From IMG/VR virus record IMGVR_UViG_3300046003_003352, positions 1 to 37,523 of that record: 37,523 nucleotides of DNA; one strand, 5' to 3'. The notes under the pieces are model-generated. The model ran no database searches. It was not told the origin of the DNA and saw nothing but the letters and a program-made list of their open reading frames with translations. Source of the stretch: a virus. Below, piece after piece: positions 1-10,500 of the stretch. Position 1 is the stretch's first letter; every line of letters starts with the position of its first letter. A program made the translations under genes and the position numbers.

Positions 1-1517
1 AAGACGAAGTCTTGACCATTGAATGCCACAGCATAAGGAGAGCAAGGGTTTGCCTTGCTACCCCAACTAGCTAGGTCTGGGCTGTAGCTTATTTGAGTGC
101 CCCATATCACCCAACTATCCCCATCCCAAAGAATCTGACCCTGTATGTTTACGCTATCCCGTATCGTCCAGTTAATGCCGTCTGTCGTTGAGATCAAGGC
201 TGGGTGGCCCGTGTGGAAGTTGATACTAACTGAGCCTACTAGCATGCCATCGTTAGTGCCCCATGTAACACCCCCATGGTTCATGCCACTGATACCGTGG
301 AAGGTCCAGATCGCGTTATCAACTGACCTGTAATACTGGGCAAGCACCGTATTGTTACTATAGTTTGTGTACCAGTTAAATATCATAGAACACCCATTTA
401 TGTGTTCTATGTTCGTGTAAGCATACTCAGTCCCTGGAATGCTAAAGGATATCCAGGCTCTACCGTCATCACTGGCAGACCTAGCACATGCTCCACCTTT
501 TCCTAAAGCTATAAAGCAGCTACCGCACCACTCAATATCAACCCAGTTATTTGTGGCTGGGGCTAGGATAGACTTCCAGGTCTTACCGTTGTCAGAGATA
601 TAGAAGTAGTTCTGGTTCCCAGTAACGACATAGGTTCCGTCATGGTAGGCAATCCTTGCTGAGTCATAGCAAGCACCGGGCAGGGCGAAGGATGTCCAGC
701 TGATGCCATCAGGTGACGTATATGAATAGTTGTTATCTACGGCTACAAACTGGCCCCCGTCCCAGATAATGCCTGTCTGGTACCCAGCTGGGCCTGCATT
801 ATCTGAGATGGAGACGTAGGTATTAGTTGCCCCTAGTGAGACCACCTCAACGCTAATCTGTGCGCCGGCTAGTGTGTTCCCATACTTAGCCAAATCCAAG
901 TCATCGAATACGATGTAGGACAAACCCCGGTAAGCAGGCGTGTTGGCTACACCAAGCGTGGCTTGCATCCGTGAGTCAGGAGCCTGAGACTCGTCACCTA
1001 GATGGACGCGGAACCCTGCAGCTGCCTGAGCACTGGCGCTAAACGTCCCTATGTCGGAAGCACCCCCGTCATAGAACAGCTTGTCGCTGATCCAGATTCT
1101 ACGTATGCCAGCAATGGGGCCTTCACACAGACCTAGAGCAAAGGTCGCGGTATAGGAATAGGTTGTGGTCTCGGAGCCGCCACCACCCCCGCCTTTGCCC
1201 CCGCCTTCCTCTGTGTGGCTGTGCTCTTTCAGGGAGTTGTTCTCGATCCAGAACACATTCCCCATAATGGCAGCAGAGCCATACACGCGAGGAATAAAGA
1301 CACCGTAACTGGCTGCCTGCTGTGAAAGATCAGAGATGCGTGGCCCGACAATCTTGGGGCCTGGTGGTGGATCAAGCGCACTGCCAATGGCCATGCCGAC
1401 TGAGGCACCAGACATCATGGCCGATGCGGTTGCTGACCAGCCTACACCACCAGTGAAATAGCCTGCGACGGCACCAACTACGGCGCCGCCAATTTGGCCA
1501 GTTGTCATTCCACTCAC
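1..1517 (-). CDS. Second tail-tip (host-specificity) protein, 3' end outside window
   Basis: This open frame runs off the left edge; about 505 codons are visible. Residues 1-220 closely parallel the upstream tail-tip gene: a Gly/Ala-rich hydrophobic start, then motifs such as FWIENNSL, a GGGKGGGGG linker, FALGLCEGPI, LGVANTPAYRG and FDDLDL. After that it diverges completely. The rest (about residues 230-505) has repeated S-x-D-G-x-x-W type motifs (TSPDGISW, SDNGKTW, TTDGINW), typical of BNR/Asp-box beta-propeller blades. By family knowledge such proteins sit at the tail tip and touch the host surface. The GTG start is placed by homology with the paralogue; an ATG lies three codons downstream. 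It begins 27 bp after the upstream paralogue stops. The paralogy is seen; receptor binding is inferred. Confidence 0.85.
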   Translation of the reverse strand, partial: MSGMTTGQIGGAVVGAVAGYFTGGVGWSATASAMMSGASVGMAIGSALDPPPGPKIVGPRISDLSQQAASYGVFIPRVYGSAAIMGNVFWIENNSLKEHSHTEEGGGKGGGGGGSETTTYSYTATFALGLCEGPIAGIRRIWISDKLFYDGGASDIGTFSASAQAAAGFRVHLGDESQAPDSRMQATLGVANTPAYRGLSYIVFDDLDLAKYGNTLAGAQISVEVVSLGATNTYVSISDNAGPAGYQTGIIWDGGQFVAVDNNYSYTSPDGISWTSFALPGACYDSARIAYHDGTYVVTGNQNYFYISDNGKTWKSILAPATNNWVDIEWCGSCFIALGKGGACARSASDDGRAWISFSIPGTEYAYTNIEHINGCSMIFNWYTNYSNNTVLAQYYRSVDNAIWTFHGISGMNHGGVTWGTNDGMLVGSVSINFHTGHPALISTTDGINWTIRDSVNIQGQILWDGDSWVIWGTQISYSPDLASWGSKANPCSPYAVAFNGQDFV

Positions 1518-1544
1518 ATCAAGCTCACAGTTAGGTTACGCAGT

Positions 1545-4500
1545 TTAGAAGTCAGGGAAAGCCGCTGCTGCTGGCGTGAAGTTAGCAGTATATCTTGCTA
1601 CGCCCTTGGTGAGTCTCAAATCATCAATATAGGCCGATGCCGAGTACAGGGCTGCATCATTCTCCCCTGGAATTGAGAAGAGGTTGAGCAGCGGTGTGGT
1701 GCTTGGTGGTGTCGGGCGGAAAGCCACAGTACCAGCCAAATTCCCATCCAGGTACCCCTTAGTCTGGGCTGCCTCAACCACAAATGTGATGTTGTGCCAA
1801 GTGTTCAAGGAGACTGCAAATGTTATCGTCCGTATTCCAGTGCCGTCCCAGAACTGCAGGTCGATACCGCTTGAGGCTAAGTTTGTTTGAATCAACCAGT
1901 GAATACCGGTGGTTGCATTCCACCCCACAACACCACCACCCGAGCACATAAGTCGAGCGCCGCCGCCGCCGCCCGGTGCATAGGACAGCATGTGAAGATT
2001 AAACTCAATTGTGTAGGTAGTGCCAGCGGCTATCGCCCAGTTTGCAGAGGCTGCGAGTGATAGGAAGTTGCCAGACGAAGCACCAGGATGGTAGGTACTG
2101 GCTGTGCCATTCTTAAAGATACCGGTTTTTGTAACGACTGATGTACCAGTCCTTGTGACCGTACTGCCCTTAACGTCTGGGAACGAGGTACCGTTATCAG
2201 CACCGTCCATGTGCATCGACAGAACAACAGAGGCCCAGTTTGTATCACCGACTAGCATCTGGTCGCCGCCTAGCACCGTAAAAGAACTAACCAGTGGATA
2301 ACCACGGCCAACACTAGCCGACATCTGGTAAATCTTTACGTAGATAGTGCCGGGAGATGTTCCGAAATCTGTCAGCTGATCAGCGTAAAGATAAGTGTAG
2401 GTTGGGGCACTGACCGCAACAGTCCGCTTGAGCGTTGTGTAGGTTCCACTGCTGTAAATCTCCATCTCGTAGGCTTCAGTGGTCTCACCCAGCTCAGCAT
2501 CGACATTGTCCCGCCACTCACCACCCTTCCGGGTGCGGCGCAGCCAGGACAGCGTCTGTACAAGAGTGGTTGGGTGCCGGCTGCTGGAGGGGTACACGGG
2601 GCTGAGGCATTCAAGATTGACCCCTTTGTAAGCGAATGACCTGCTGCCATCACTATCAATTGTCAAGCCAGACGTAACGCCCTTGTAAGACTGCACAGCC
2701 CCGATCTGGCTCAGACTTGATACGACAGCCTGCAGCTTGCTGGTGTTGATCAGGATGAGTGAGTCGCCTGCAGCATGCAGGCCCATTGCCCACTCGGTAC
2801 CGTATCGACCACGTAGCAGGTCGGTAAGCACATAGCTGCCATCACCTTGTAGCGTACAGGTCTGGGCCGCGATGATCTCCCATCTGCCATCAACCCCGTA
2901 GGCAAAGTGGTTTGACCCATTCAGCAACTGTGACTCGGTAACGCTAAACAGGGAAGCGCCACTAAAAAAAGTAGCTGAGAGCGAACTTGTCTTATCGATC
3001 AATCTTGGCTCTGCTGGTACCCCGATTATGTTGTTGCCTACGCCCATGGTCGATGGCGTCGTAAAGCCATTGGTTATTACCCAAGTCTGACCACCGTCAG
3101 TGCTCCTGAATATTGAGCCACCCGGCCAGCTGCTCATCAAGCCTGACATCGCCACTGGGAATGCTGTTAAATCAAATGTGTCCAGCATCAATGGAATATC
3201 AAGCAGCTCGTACCTGCTAGTGGTAGGGGTGCTGATCGTAGCTACCGGGAGCGTCCCTGTGTCACTGACAGCAGCGCTTGAGTACGCAGCAGGGTTGTTG
3301 AACTTGGCTGTACATTCCAGAATGCCGTCTGACCGGTAGTTGATACTGATCAGGCGCAGTACGTAGGTGCCAGACTCAGCCTGCACCGTGATCACGTCTG
3401 CCGGCTCAAGATAGTTGTAGTCTGGAGGCAAATTAAACACTACCTCGTAGCGTTCAAGCCAGTACATATAGAGAAGGATTTCCGCAGTTTGAGCCGCCTC
3501 GCCTGCTGTCAAAGTCAGGGGCATATCAATGTCCTTGATATTGACCGAGTTGACGTTCAAACGCTCAGCGTACTGCAGCCCAATGTCGTACTCACGGTCA
3601 TAGTCAAGGTAAGTTATCGTGACCTTAGCCGGCAGCTGTGAGTCCATGCTGCGTGTCTCGATGAAGCGTGAATTATCCGTATCACCGTAGGCCCCTGCCC
3701 CTAGTTCCGATGTCAGGATGGTTGCAGTATTAGTGCCCCCTCTCCGCTTAAACCTGAGTTTATAGCCAGACTGGATGACATCAAATGGCCAAGCTCCCTG
3801 GATGGGGCCAAGGTTGGATCGTATCGCAGCAACAGACGCAATCTTGTAGCCACGCACTGAGTCAGTCAATGACAGGGCATCAATATCTCCTGCATTTAAG
3901 ATGCCTGACTTAACGCACTCAGCTGTTACAACGCTAGACAGTAGAGGGCCTGACTGATAAGCGCCTCTTGTAAAGTCATGTACAAAGCCACTGAAATAAA
4001 CAAGGTCTTTCACTATGTAAGCAAAGTAGTCATACCCATACGTGCCTGACGCTTGTTTATAGTGACCAACAGATGTTGATAGATTGTTAGCGGTTGGTGT
4101 TAGTTGATAGATGGAGCCAGAGTTACTGGCGTAAAAAACACCATCCCTTCGGCACTTAAAGTTCCAAGGGTAGCTAGGGTTGAAGCTTGTCGTGAATACT
4201 TCAAGGACTGCTAGTGACTCGTGGTCACATACGAATATCCCACTACCATTCAACAGGTACAGATTGTTGTACTCATCTGAAAACATGGAGAGCGTAGCGA
4301 GACCTAATGGCAAGTTTGCAATAGGCACGTCCTTGAAGTGCCAACCATGTTTGAATATGACGATACCCGCTCCAGGTGCCATGATGTAGGCGTACTCACC
4401 AAGGCTTACACAGCCTTGATAGTCATACCCACCTGGGGCATACATACCAGAATCATACGGATTAAACTCTGTTATACGGTTACCTTCAATGTCATAGATA

Positions 4501-5468
4501 GTGAACCTATGATTAACACCAGAGTAATTATAGATTACACCGATTGCACCTGCAGGTGCTAAAAGTCTGTACGTCCCGTTTATGTTTGCCCATGGCCTTA
4601 ACGTAACAGGCGAATCCTGCACTAATCCAGACTGTGTCAAACCTCCACGGCTCATGACATAGTTACTAGTTCCTGCGACAGCTTTGGAACATCTCAGCGT
4701 ACCACCCGAATAAGCGTAGGCCGTATAGTAGTCAAACGGAGCTGTAGGCCCAAACGCTGTTGATACAACACTCAGGGAGGAGCCGGCACCTACGACCTCC
4801 ACCTTGATCTGTGCTCCCGCCAAAGTGTTTCCGTAGTCAGACAGGTCCAGGTCATCAAACACGATGTAGGCCATGCCCCTGTAGGCTGGGGTGTTTGCCA
4901 CGCCGAGCGTTGCCTGCAGGCGGGAGTCTGGCAGCTGAGACTCATCGCCTAGATAAACTCTAAAGTTAGGTGCAACTGACCTGCTGGCTATGATCGTGCC
5001 TATGTCACTTGAGCCTGCATCATAGATTAGCTTGCCACTGATCCAGATTCTACGCACACCTGAGATCGGGCCTTCGCACAAGCCCAGTGCAAACGTCGCC
5101 GTATAGTAATAGGTGGTTGTTTCAGACTTACCACCACCTCCACCTTTACCGCCGTTGGACTCTGTGGTGCTGTGCTCAAGAAGCGAGTTATTCTCAATCC
5201 AGAATACAGTACCCATCAAGGCAGCGGTGCCATACACCCGAGGAACGAATGAGCCGTAGTTGGCGCCTTGTTGGGTTAAGTCGTTAAGACGTGGCCCAAC
5301 AATGTTTGGCCCAGCCGGTGGGTCGATTGCCCCACCAATGGCCATGCCTGTGGAGGCCCCAGAAGCCATCGACATGGCTACTGCGTACCAACCCACCCCA
5401 CCTGTGTAAAAGCCGACGACAGCGCCAACAACGGCGCCGACGATCTGGCCAGTGGTCATTCCACTCAC
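1545..5468 (-). CDS. Tail-tip / host-specificity protein (J-like, GTA gp15-like) with LamG C-terminus
   Basis: A 1307 aa protein in the place of lambda J and the GTA host-specificity protein. The N-terminal 220 residues are the conserved tip module. Residues about 240-480 look like a beta-propeller insert without Asp-boxes. The middle part has the tail-tip signature LLRGRYGTEWA and one Asp-box-like motif (RSTDGGQTW). The last 200 residues are a LamG/concanavalin-like domain ending in IDDLRLTKGVARYTANFTP, common in phage adhesins. GTG at 5468 is preferred because AAGG lies seven bases upstream; an in-frame ATG lies at 5459. It overlaps the stop of the NlpC gene, so the two are coupled. Expected at the tip of the tail, attached to the hub, giving receptor or glycan binding. 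A partial paralogue follows directly. Confidence 0.88.
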   Translation of the reverse strand: MSGMTTGQIVGAVVGAVVGFYTGGVGWYAVAMSMASGASTGMAIGGAIDPPAGPNIVGPRLNDLTQQGANYGSFVPRVYGTAALMGTVFWIENNSLLEHSTTESNGGKGGGGGKSETTTYYYTATFALGLCEGPISGVRRIWISGKLIYDAGSSDIGTIIASRSVAPNFRVYLGDESQLPDSRLQATLGVANTPAYRGMAYIVFDDLDLSDYGNTLAGAQIKVEVVGAGSSLSVVSTAFGPTAPFDYYTAYAYSGGTLRCSKAVAGTSNYVMSRGGLTQSGLVQDSPVTLRPWANINGTYRLLAPAGAIGVIYNYSGVNHRFTIYDIEGNRITEFNPYDSGMYAPGGYDYQGCVSLGEYAYIMAPGAGIVIFKHGWHFKDVPIANLPLGLATLSMFSDEYNNLYLLNGSGIFVCDHESLAVLEVFTTSFNPSYPWNFKCRRDGVFYASNSGSIYQLTPTANNLSTSVGHYKQASGTYGYDYFAYIVKDLVYFSGFVHDFTRGAYQSGPLLSSVVTAECVKSGILNAGDIDALSLTDSVRGYKIASVAAIRSNLGPIQGAWPFDVIQSGYKLRFKRRGGTNTATILTSELGAGAYGDTDNSRFIETRSMDSQLPAKVTITYLDYDREYDIGLQYAERLNVNSVNIKDIDMPLTLTAGEAAQTAEILLYMYWLERYEVVFNLPPDYNYLEPADVITVQAESGTYVLRLISINYRSDGILECTAKFNNPAAYSSAAVSDTGTLPVATISTPTTSRYELLDIPLMLDTFDLTAFPVAMSGLMSSWPGGSIFRSTDGGQTWVITNGFTTPSTMGVGNNIIGVPAEPRLIDKTSSLSATFFSGASLFSVTESQLLNGSNHFAYGVDGRWEIIAAQTCTLQGDGSYVLTDLLRGRYGTEWAMGLHAAGDSLILINTSKLQAVVSSLSQIGAVQSYKGVTSGLTIDSDGSRSFAYKGVNLECLSPVYPSSSRHPTTLVQTLSWLRRTRKGGEWRDNVDAELGETTEAYEMEIYSSGTYTTLKRTVAVSAPTYTYLYADQLTDFGTSPGTIYVKIYQMSASVGRGYPLVSSFTVLGGDQMLVGDTNWASVVLSMHMDGADNGTSFPDVKGSTVTRTGTSVVTKTGIFKNGTASTYHPGASSGNFLSLAASANWAIAAGTTYTIEFNLHMLSYAPGGGGGARLMCSGGGVVGWNATTGIHWLIQTNLASSGIDLQFWDGTGIRTITFAVSLNTWHNITFVVEAAQTKGYLDGNLAGTVAFRPTPPSTTPLLNLFSIPGENDAALYSASAYIDDLRLTKGVARYTANFTPAAAAFPDF

Positions 5469-5875
5469 ATCAGCGCCTTAAAGCGATAGACGCTGACAAT
5501 TCGTTTGATCCACATTTCATCCAGAGAATGTTCGCAGACCATACCTACAGCCTCATAGCTGTGGATGACTGTATCGCCGGCACAGATAGCGACGTGCTGC
5601 ATCTCCTTGGCGAAGCGCATGGTCAGGATGTCACCGGGCTGACGGTCAGCAATGGCTACTTGCTCAACACAAACCTGAGCAGCAATGGTGGCTTCCAAGG
5701 CACCGTTAGGCGACCTCCCATACCCCTGAGTATCGATGATGTCGATATCACAGTTCTTGGCAACGGTGACGACCAGACCAGCACAGTCAAGCGCTAAGCC
5801 TGACAACCGGCCTTGGTGTCTGAAAGGTGTCTTGAGGTGCTTGCGTGCCTCATTGACAATATCCTCGCCTGTCAT
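5465..5875 (-). CDS. NlpC/P60-family tail cell-wall peptidase
   Basis: A 136 aa protein. The motif LDCAGLVV carries the presumed catalytic Cys, and QHVAICAGDTVIHSY carries the presumed His, as in NlpC/P60 cysteine peptidases. Its position between the DUF2163 protein and the tail-tip protein is that of the GTA/lambda K-like tail peptidase, which opens peptidoglycan during DNA entry or tip assembly. ATG at 5875 overlaps the stop of the upstream gene (ATGA), which decides the start against a longer TTG version. The downstream tip gene overlaps its last codons. The family assignment is firm; activity is inferred from the retained Cys and His. Confidence 0.85.
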   Translation of the reverse strand: MTGEDIVNEARKHLKTPFRHQGRLSGLALDCAGLVVTVAKNCDIDIIDTQGYGRSPNGALEATIAAQVCVEQVAIADRQPGDILTMRFAKEMQHVAICAGDTVIHSYEAVGMVCEHSLDEMWIKRIVSVYRFKALM

Positions 5876-6702
5876 CGCGTACCCCGGCTTGAGTAGATGC
5901 TGCTGGTTGGCATATTGGAGAAGCCGCCGAAGTTGATCACGTTGTTCCACTTATCACGGCAGTCGCTGAGCGTCTTGCGGCAGCCAGGTCTGATAAGGTA
6001 GGTGTCACCCACTTGAGGCTGGTAATAGAAAGCATCAAACACTGTAATCACACCCGCGCTGAAGCTGCGAATTTCCATTGGCTTCAGGCTTGCGTTCAGA
6101 CCAGAGGTGAAATCAACCGTACCGTAAATCCAGTAGTCAGCTGCTTCGCCGCGTGAGGAGTCACCAAAAGTGTATTGATTTGAAACACTGGTCACTGCAC
6201 CACTTACTGTCAAGCCTCCAAGGTCTTTCTTACATCCTGCATATTCTGTGCCACCAAATACTTTAGGGCATGAGGCTGAGTAAGTTTTACCGATGGACTG
6301 ATTGAGTGCATCGATCAGTGCCATCTCTTCGATCTTGTACCGGTCATCGATCAGGGTCGTCTTGCCCAGAATCGAAGCAATGATCGGCTCGTAATCCTCA
6401 ACCGGGCTAAGCCAATTGACGGCAAACAAGTAGCAGCGTGCGCCATCAAATACCCCACTAGCCACTGTGTTGCGATCGATCCCTGCCATGCCAGCAATAC
6501 CCTCGAAGTCAAAGACTGCCGGGGATGTGCTGGTAGAAGACTGAATCCCTGTGAACTCATAGCCTGACGAGGTCAGATATACCTGAGCATTACTCATTAC
6601 TAGGTCAGTCGGGTAATCAGTAAGCCTGATTACTGTGCCGTTTGTACAGACAATCCGAAGGCAACGAGCAGCCGTAGCATAAGGTGCAACCTGGGGTTTC
6701 AT
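5872..6702 (-). CDS. DUF2163 / BR0599-family tail hub protein
   Basis: A 276 aa protein. The C-terminal segment CRKTLSDCRDKWNNVINFGGF, followed by an N-M-P end, is the hallmark of the phage BR0599 / GTA gp13 family. The N-terminal half (RIVCTNGTVIRLTDYPTDL, YEFTGIQ, DRNTVASGVFDGARCYLF) matches the DUF2163 region. Several cysteines may bind a metal; in the GTA tail structure the equivalent protein is an iron-sulfur-containing hub component (family knowledge). ATG overlaps the stop of the DUF2460 gene by ATGA. It would sit between the distal tail protein and the tip protein in the baseplate hub. Confidence 0.85.
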   Translation of the reverse strand: MKPQVAPYATAARCLRIVCTNGTVIRLTDYPTDLVMSNAQVYLTSSGYEFTGIQSSTSTSPAVFDFEGIAGMAGIDRNTVASGVFDGARCYLFAVNWLSPVEDYEPIIASILGKTTLIDDRYKIEEMALIDALNQSIGKTYSASCPKVFGGTEYAGCKKDLGGLTVSGAVTSVSNQYTFGDSSRGEAADYWIYGTVDFTSGLNASLKPMEIRSFSAGVITVFDAFYYQPQVGDTYLIRPGCRKTLSDCRDKWNNVINFGGFSNMPTSSIYSSRGTR

Positions 6703-7568
6703 GGGTTCATGATCTCAATAAGTTCAACACTATCAACGGCGCGGTGGCCAGGAAAATCTTGTCCGATCGGCATAGAGGTATTAAACCTGACCGGGAAGTC
6801 AAACTCAAATCCAGCCGTGACTGCTTCCCCGACCTGTGGGTTGGTGTTCAATACACCACCTGATGAGTACCCACCAAAGCCAGATGTGTTGTAAGCAATC
6901 GTGATGGTCGTACCGGTTACAGACGAGACCAAGGCGCGGACATTGTTGATACCTGACATCCCACCAACCCCGGTTATCAGGATTGATTGGCCAGCCACCA
7001 CCGTATGCGACGGCACCGTAATGACAGCGTTCAAGGCATTAGTGATGCCCGTAATAGTTGCTGTCTTATTGGCTGTGAATGTGACCACGCCAGTAGCGGT
7101 ATTGATTGACAGGTCTGCAGCTCGAATCTGGGTGATGCCAATGGCTACAATCACTGTGCCACTGACGGGTTTTTTAATCGTGCGGTACGGGTAGCCTGTG
7201 CTGCCTGCTGTCTTGTCCCGGCCATAGTACTTGCGGAGCTGATACACACCTGCCGAGATCAAGCCCATAGGCTGGTCTGTGCTGGTTGGCGTGCTTATCG
7301 CACCGTTGCTGGTGAATTCGTCTAGGCACTTGACGCGGAAGCCGGCGTACTTACCGTGCGCCCGATGGTACAAGCCCAGTAGCTCTAGGTAGGTTGCGGC
7401 ATTGTCTAGGAGGTAGGAGACATCAAACTTGCGGAGAGGGAATGGATGAACAAGCGTTCTGTACTCCTGCCCTCCTGCGGTCTTGACCACATTTACTACG
7501 TAGTCGTCCTGGTAGGACGACCCGTAGTTCAGCACACCATTGATGCGCTCTTCCAGAAAATCAGCCAT
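6699..7568 (-). CDS. DUF2460 distal tail protein
   Basis: A 289 aa protein. The start MADFLEERI and the end DFPVRFNTSMPIGQDFPGHRAVDSVELIEI match the DUF2460 / GTA gp12 distal tail family, which forms the ring between tube and tip. Residues about 160-250 look like an insertion: a Gly/Val/Thr-rich module with SHTVVAGQSILITGVGGMSGINN. This module recurs in the large appendage protein at 24761-28036. ATG at 7568 lies inside the end of the tape measure gene (8 bp overlap) and is preferred over a start five codons upstream. It is first of the four-gene GTA-like hub cassette. Confidence 0.84.
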   Translation of the reverse strand: MADFLEERINGVLNYGSSYQDDYVVNVVKTAGGQEYRTLVHPFPLRKFDVSYLLDNAATYLELLGLYHRAHGKYAGFRVKCLDEFTSNGAISTPTSTDQPMGLISAGVYQLRKYYGRDKTAGSTGYPYRTIKKPVSGTVIVAIGITQIRAADLSINTATGVVTFTANKTATITGITNALNAVITVPSHTVVAGQSILITGVGGMSGINNVRALVSSVTGTTITIAYNTSGFGGYSSGGVLNTNPQVGEAVTAGFEFDFPVRFNTSMPIGQDFPGHRAVDSVELIEIMNP

Positions 7569-10500
7569 ACCTCTGAGCCCCACTCATGTATTGAAGCGCC
7601 ACCCTTGCACCGGCTGCTGCACTGCGTCGTATTTCAGCCGTGTCGCCAGTACTTGAATTGACATTGACATTGACGTTGTTGTTTGTCACGTTTGACTTAG
7701 TGGAAGTTTGGTTGCCGTTACCGTTAGCATTCACGCCAAGCCTTCCCTTCGAGTCACGAGTCAGGGGCATTATAGCCTCTTCACCAGCTTCACCCATAAC
7801 ACCATTTGCCATCTGGCCACCATTAGCGAACTTGAAGAACGTAGGCTGATTGACGACCTGATTGGTAAATGACGCGCCTTTTGCAAAGGCGTGGAGACCG
7901 GTGACACCGTAGGCGCCGCCCTTGGCATTCTCTGCAAAGTCAAAGTTTTTAGAATAAGCTGATGAGTCTAGCTTAGCGCCACCACCGGCAGCTGCACTGG
8001 CTGCACCAGAGATAAGGCCACCAGAACCTGGCACGAAGTAGTTAGCGATGGCCCCACCCAGTGTGCCCCACATGCTGCTCCCACCGTTGCTGCCAACACC
8101 GTTACCCATCAGGCCAGTGACGGTGCCCATGGCTTTCAGTACAGCCTGCTGAGCACCGATCCTGATCATCTCAGTCAAGATGGAGTTACCAAGTGCTTTC
8201 CACTCAAACTTGCCAGTCGTAGCAAATCCGACGATGACATCTTCCATCGTCTTGGCTGACTTATTGAACGCATCCGAAGCAAGCTTGCTGTAGTCAGTAG
8301 CCGAGTCTGCATAGTCTCTGAAGGCATTCTTCCATCCAGACTCAAGTGAGCGTGCATACTCGACCTCAGCTCCAGCATTGGCACCTGCCTCAGCTCTGGC
8401 TTCAGCACGTTTTTCTTTCAGCATCTCAAGGTCTGCAGCCAGCGACTTGACCAGCGCACTCTCTTCGCCGTAGATGTCTCTGGTTCTTTTGAGATCAGAC
8501 TCAAGCGTGACCTGCTTCTTATCAAAGACCTTGTCCACGTTCTTTTCAGCCGTGTGAGTAGCCCGTTGCTCAGGGGTCATCGTCTGGGTGACACGAGCGT
8601 CGTTGTCTTTCTCCTTGATGAGCTTAACGTCTGCTTGGGCTTGGTCAATGAAAGCGAGGGTGTCCTCGTGAGCCTTCTTGATGATGCCAAGCTCCCGGTC
8701 TTTCGACTTCTGCAGTCTGAGCGTTTCTTCAGACTGGTACTTTTCCTGACTCGTCTTCAACTGATCCTGGTGCATACGAGCTTGCTTAAGCTCATCGCCC
8801 TGAGCCTTATCAACGATACCTTGAAGTCTGGTAGCGCCAGCTGAGTACAAATAGTCCATGGCTGTGCCGTACTTCTTGTAGATTCCCTCAGCTTCAAGCC
8901 TGTACTTTTCCTCAGAGATCAGGTTGTTACTACGAGCACTATCAAGGATATCCATCTCAGCTTTTTGCTGTTCCTTGACACGGTTGATCGCAGCTTCTTC
9001 TGATTTAAAGTCGTAGTCCTTTGGAGCCCGAGCACGAGCGGATGCCCCACCTCCACCACCACTCCTGGCCTCGTCAGCCCACTTCTTACGTTTCTTCTGC
9101 TCTTCAGCAACTTTCCCTGCAGACGTTAAATCAACCTCACCGTTCTCACCTACATTACGGTCAGCATTGACTCTGGAAGCTTCATCAAGCTTCCCACGCA
9201 TCTCCAGTAGCCGCTTCCTAGTAGCATCGAGCTCTGGGAAGGCCTTCAGATTCATCTTGGACGGTCCTTCTCCCTTGATATTCAACCCCATATCAAGCTC
9301 AATCTTTCCACCGAACTGTCCCTCTAAGTCCTTCTTGAACTTATCTTCTTCTGTTGAAAGCCCCTTGTACCCGTCCATGATGTTACGGGCGGCTGTATCT
9401 CTATCCAGCTTGCCTATATGTATGTTGCTTATCAGGTCGTTGATACCTTGAATCGAGCCTTTTACACGCTCTGCCTGCTCCCTGATCCTATCTAAATGCT
9501 TAGTCCCAGAATCACCATACAGTGCCCAAGCCACTACACCTGCAGATAGCAAGCCTGCCACGATCCCTATGGGTCCGCCCAGTGCCATCATGCCTACGCC
9601 GGCTGCTGCCGTAGTTGCTGACGTGGCTGCAGTTGCCAGGCCAAACGCCACCATTGCTGTACGAGCGCCACCGACAACAGCAAGCCACGCGGCTGTGGCT
9701 GCTTGAGCCCCAATCATTCCAATCTTATAGATAGCAAACGCTTCTACAACACTTAGTATTGTTGGGGCAAACTCAACCAATGCTTTGGTGATGGTCGTCA
9801 TGCTGCTAACTACAGCCTTGACACCTTCCAGGAACTCTGGGCTTCCGAACAAAGTTTTGAACTGGTCAGCCACGTTCTTTAGTTCTGGTTCCATCTCCTT
9901 GAAAGCTCGAATCAGCTGAGCTTCCATCGTGTTCAAAGCCTGTGCCCATTTACCTTTGGCAGTATCTTCAAGCTCCTTTGCTACCCCATCCATGAATCCT
10001 TCAGAGTCAGCAATGCTACTACGCAGCTTGTCCCACTCATCACGGGTCAGAGCAAGCATCGCTATCGCTTCCTTCGCTCCGCGTTCACCAAATATCTTTT
10101 GAAGAATCTTAACTTGGTCGGCCTTGCTGAAGTCGTTTATCTTGCCCTTCAGGTCATAGATAATATCGACAAACGGTCTCAGATTACCATCAGCACCTTG
10201 CGTCTCAAGCCCTAACTTCTTGATGGCCTGACTCGCTTGATTGGTTGGTGAATAAAGCTCCTTGAGCATGTTTCTGAAGGCCGTACCTGCTGACGTACCT
10301 GTAATATTCACCTTGGCTAGTAACGTGATGGCCGTAGCGGTGTCCTCAATATTCGCCCCGTACTGCTCACCAACCACAGAAGCGTACTTCATGGCTTCTG
10401 TCATACCTTGGACTGATGTCTGAGATAGCGCAGCTGCTTTGGCGAAGATGTCACCTACGTGCTGAGACTGATCAACAGTAAGGTTGAAAGCGTTCATCAC

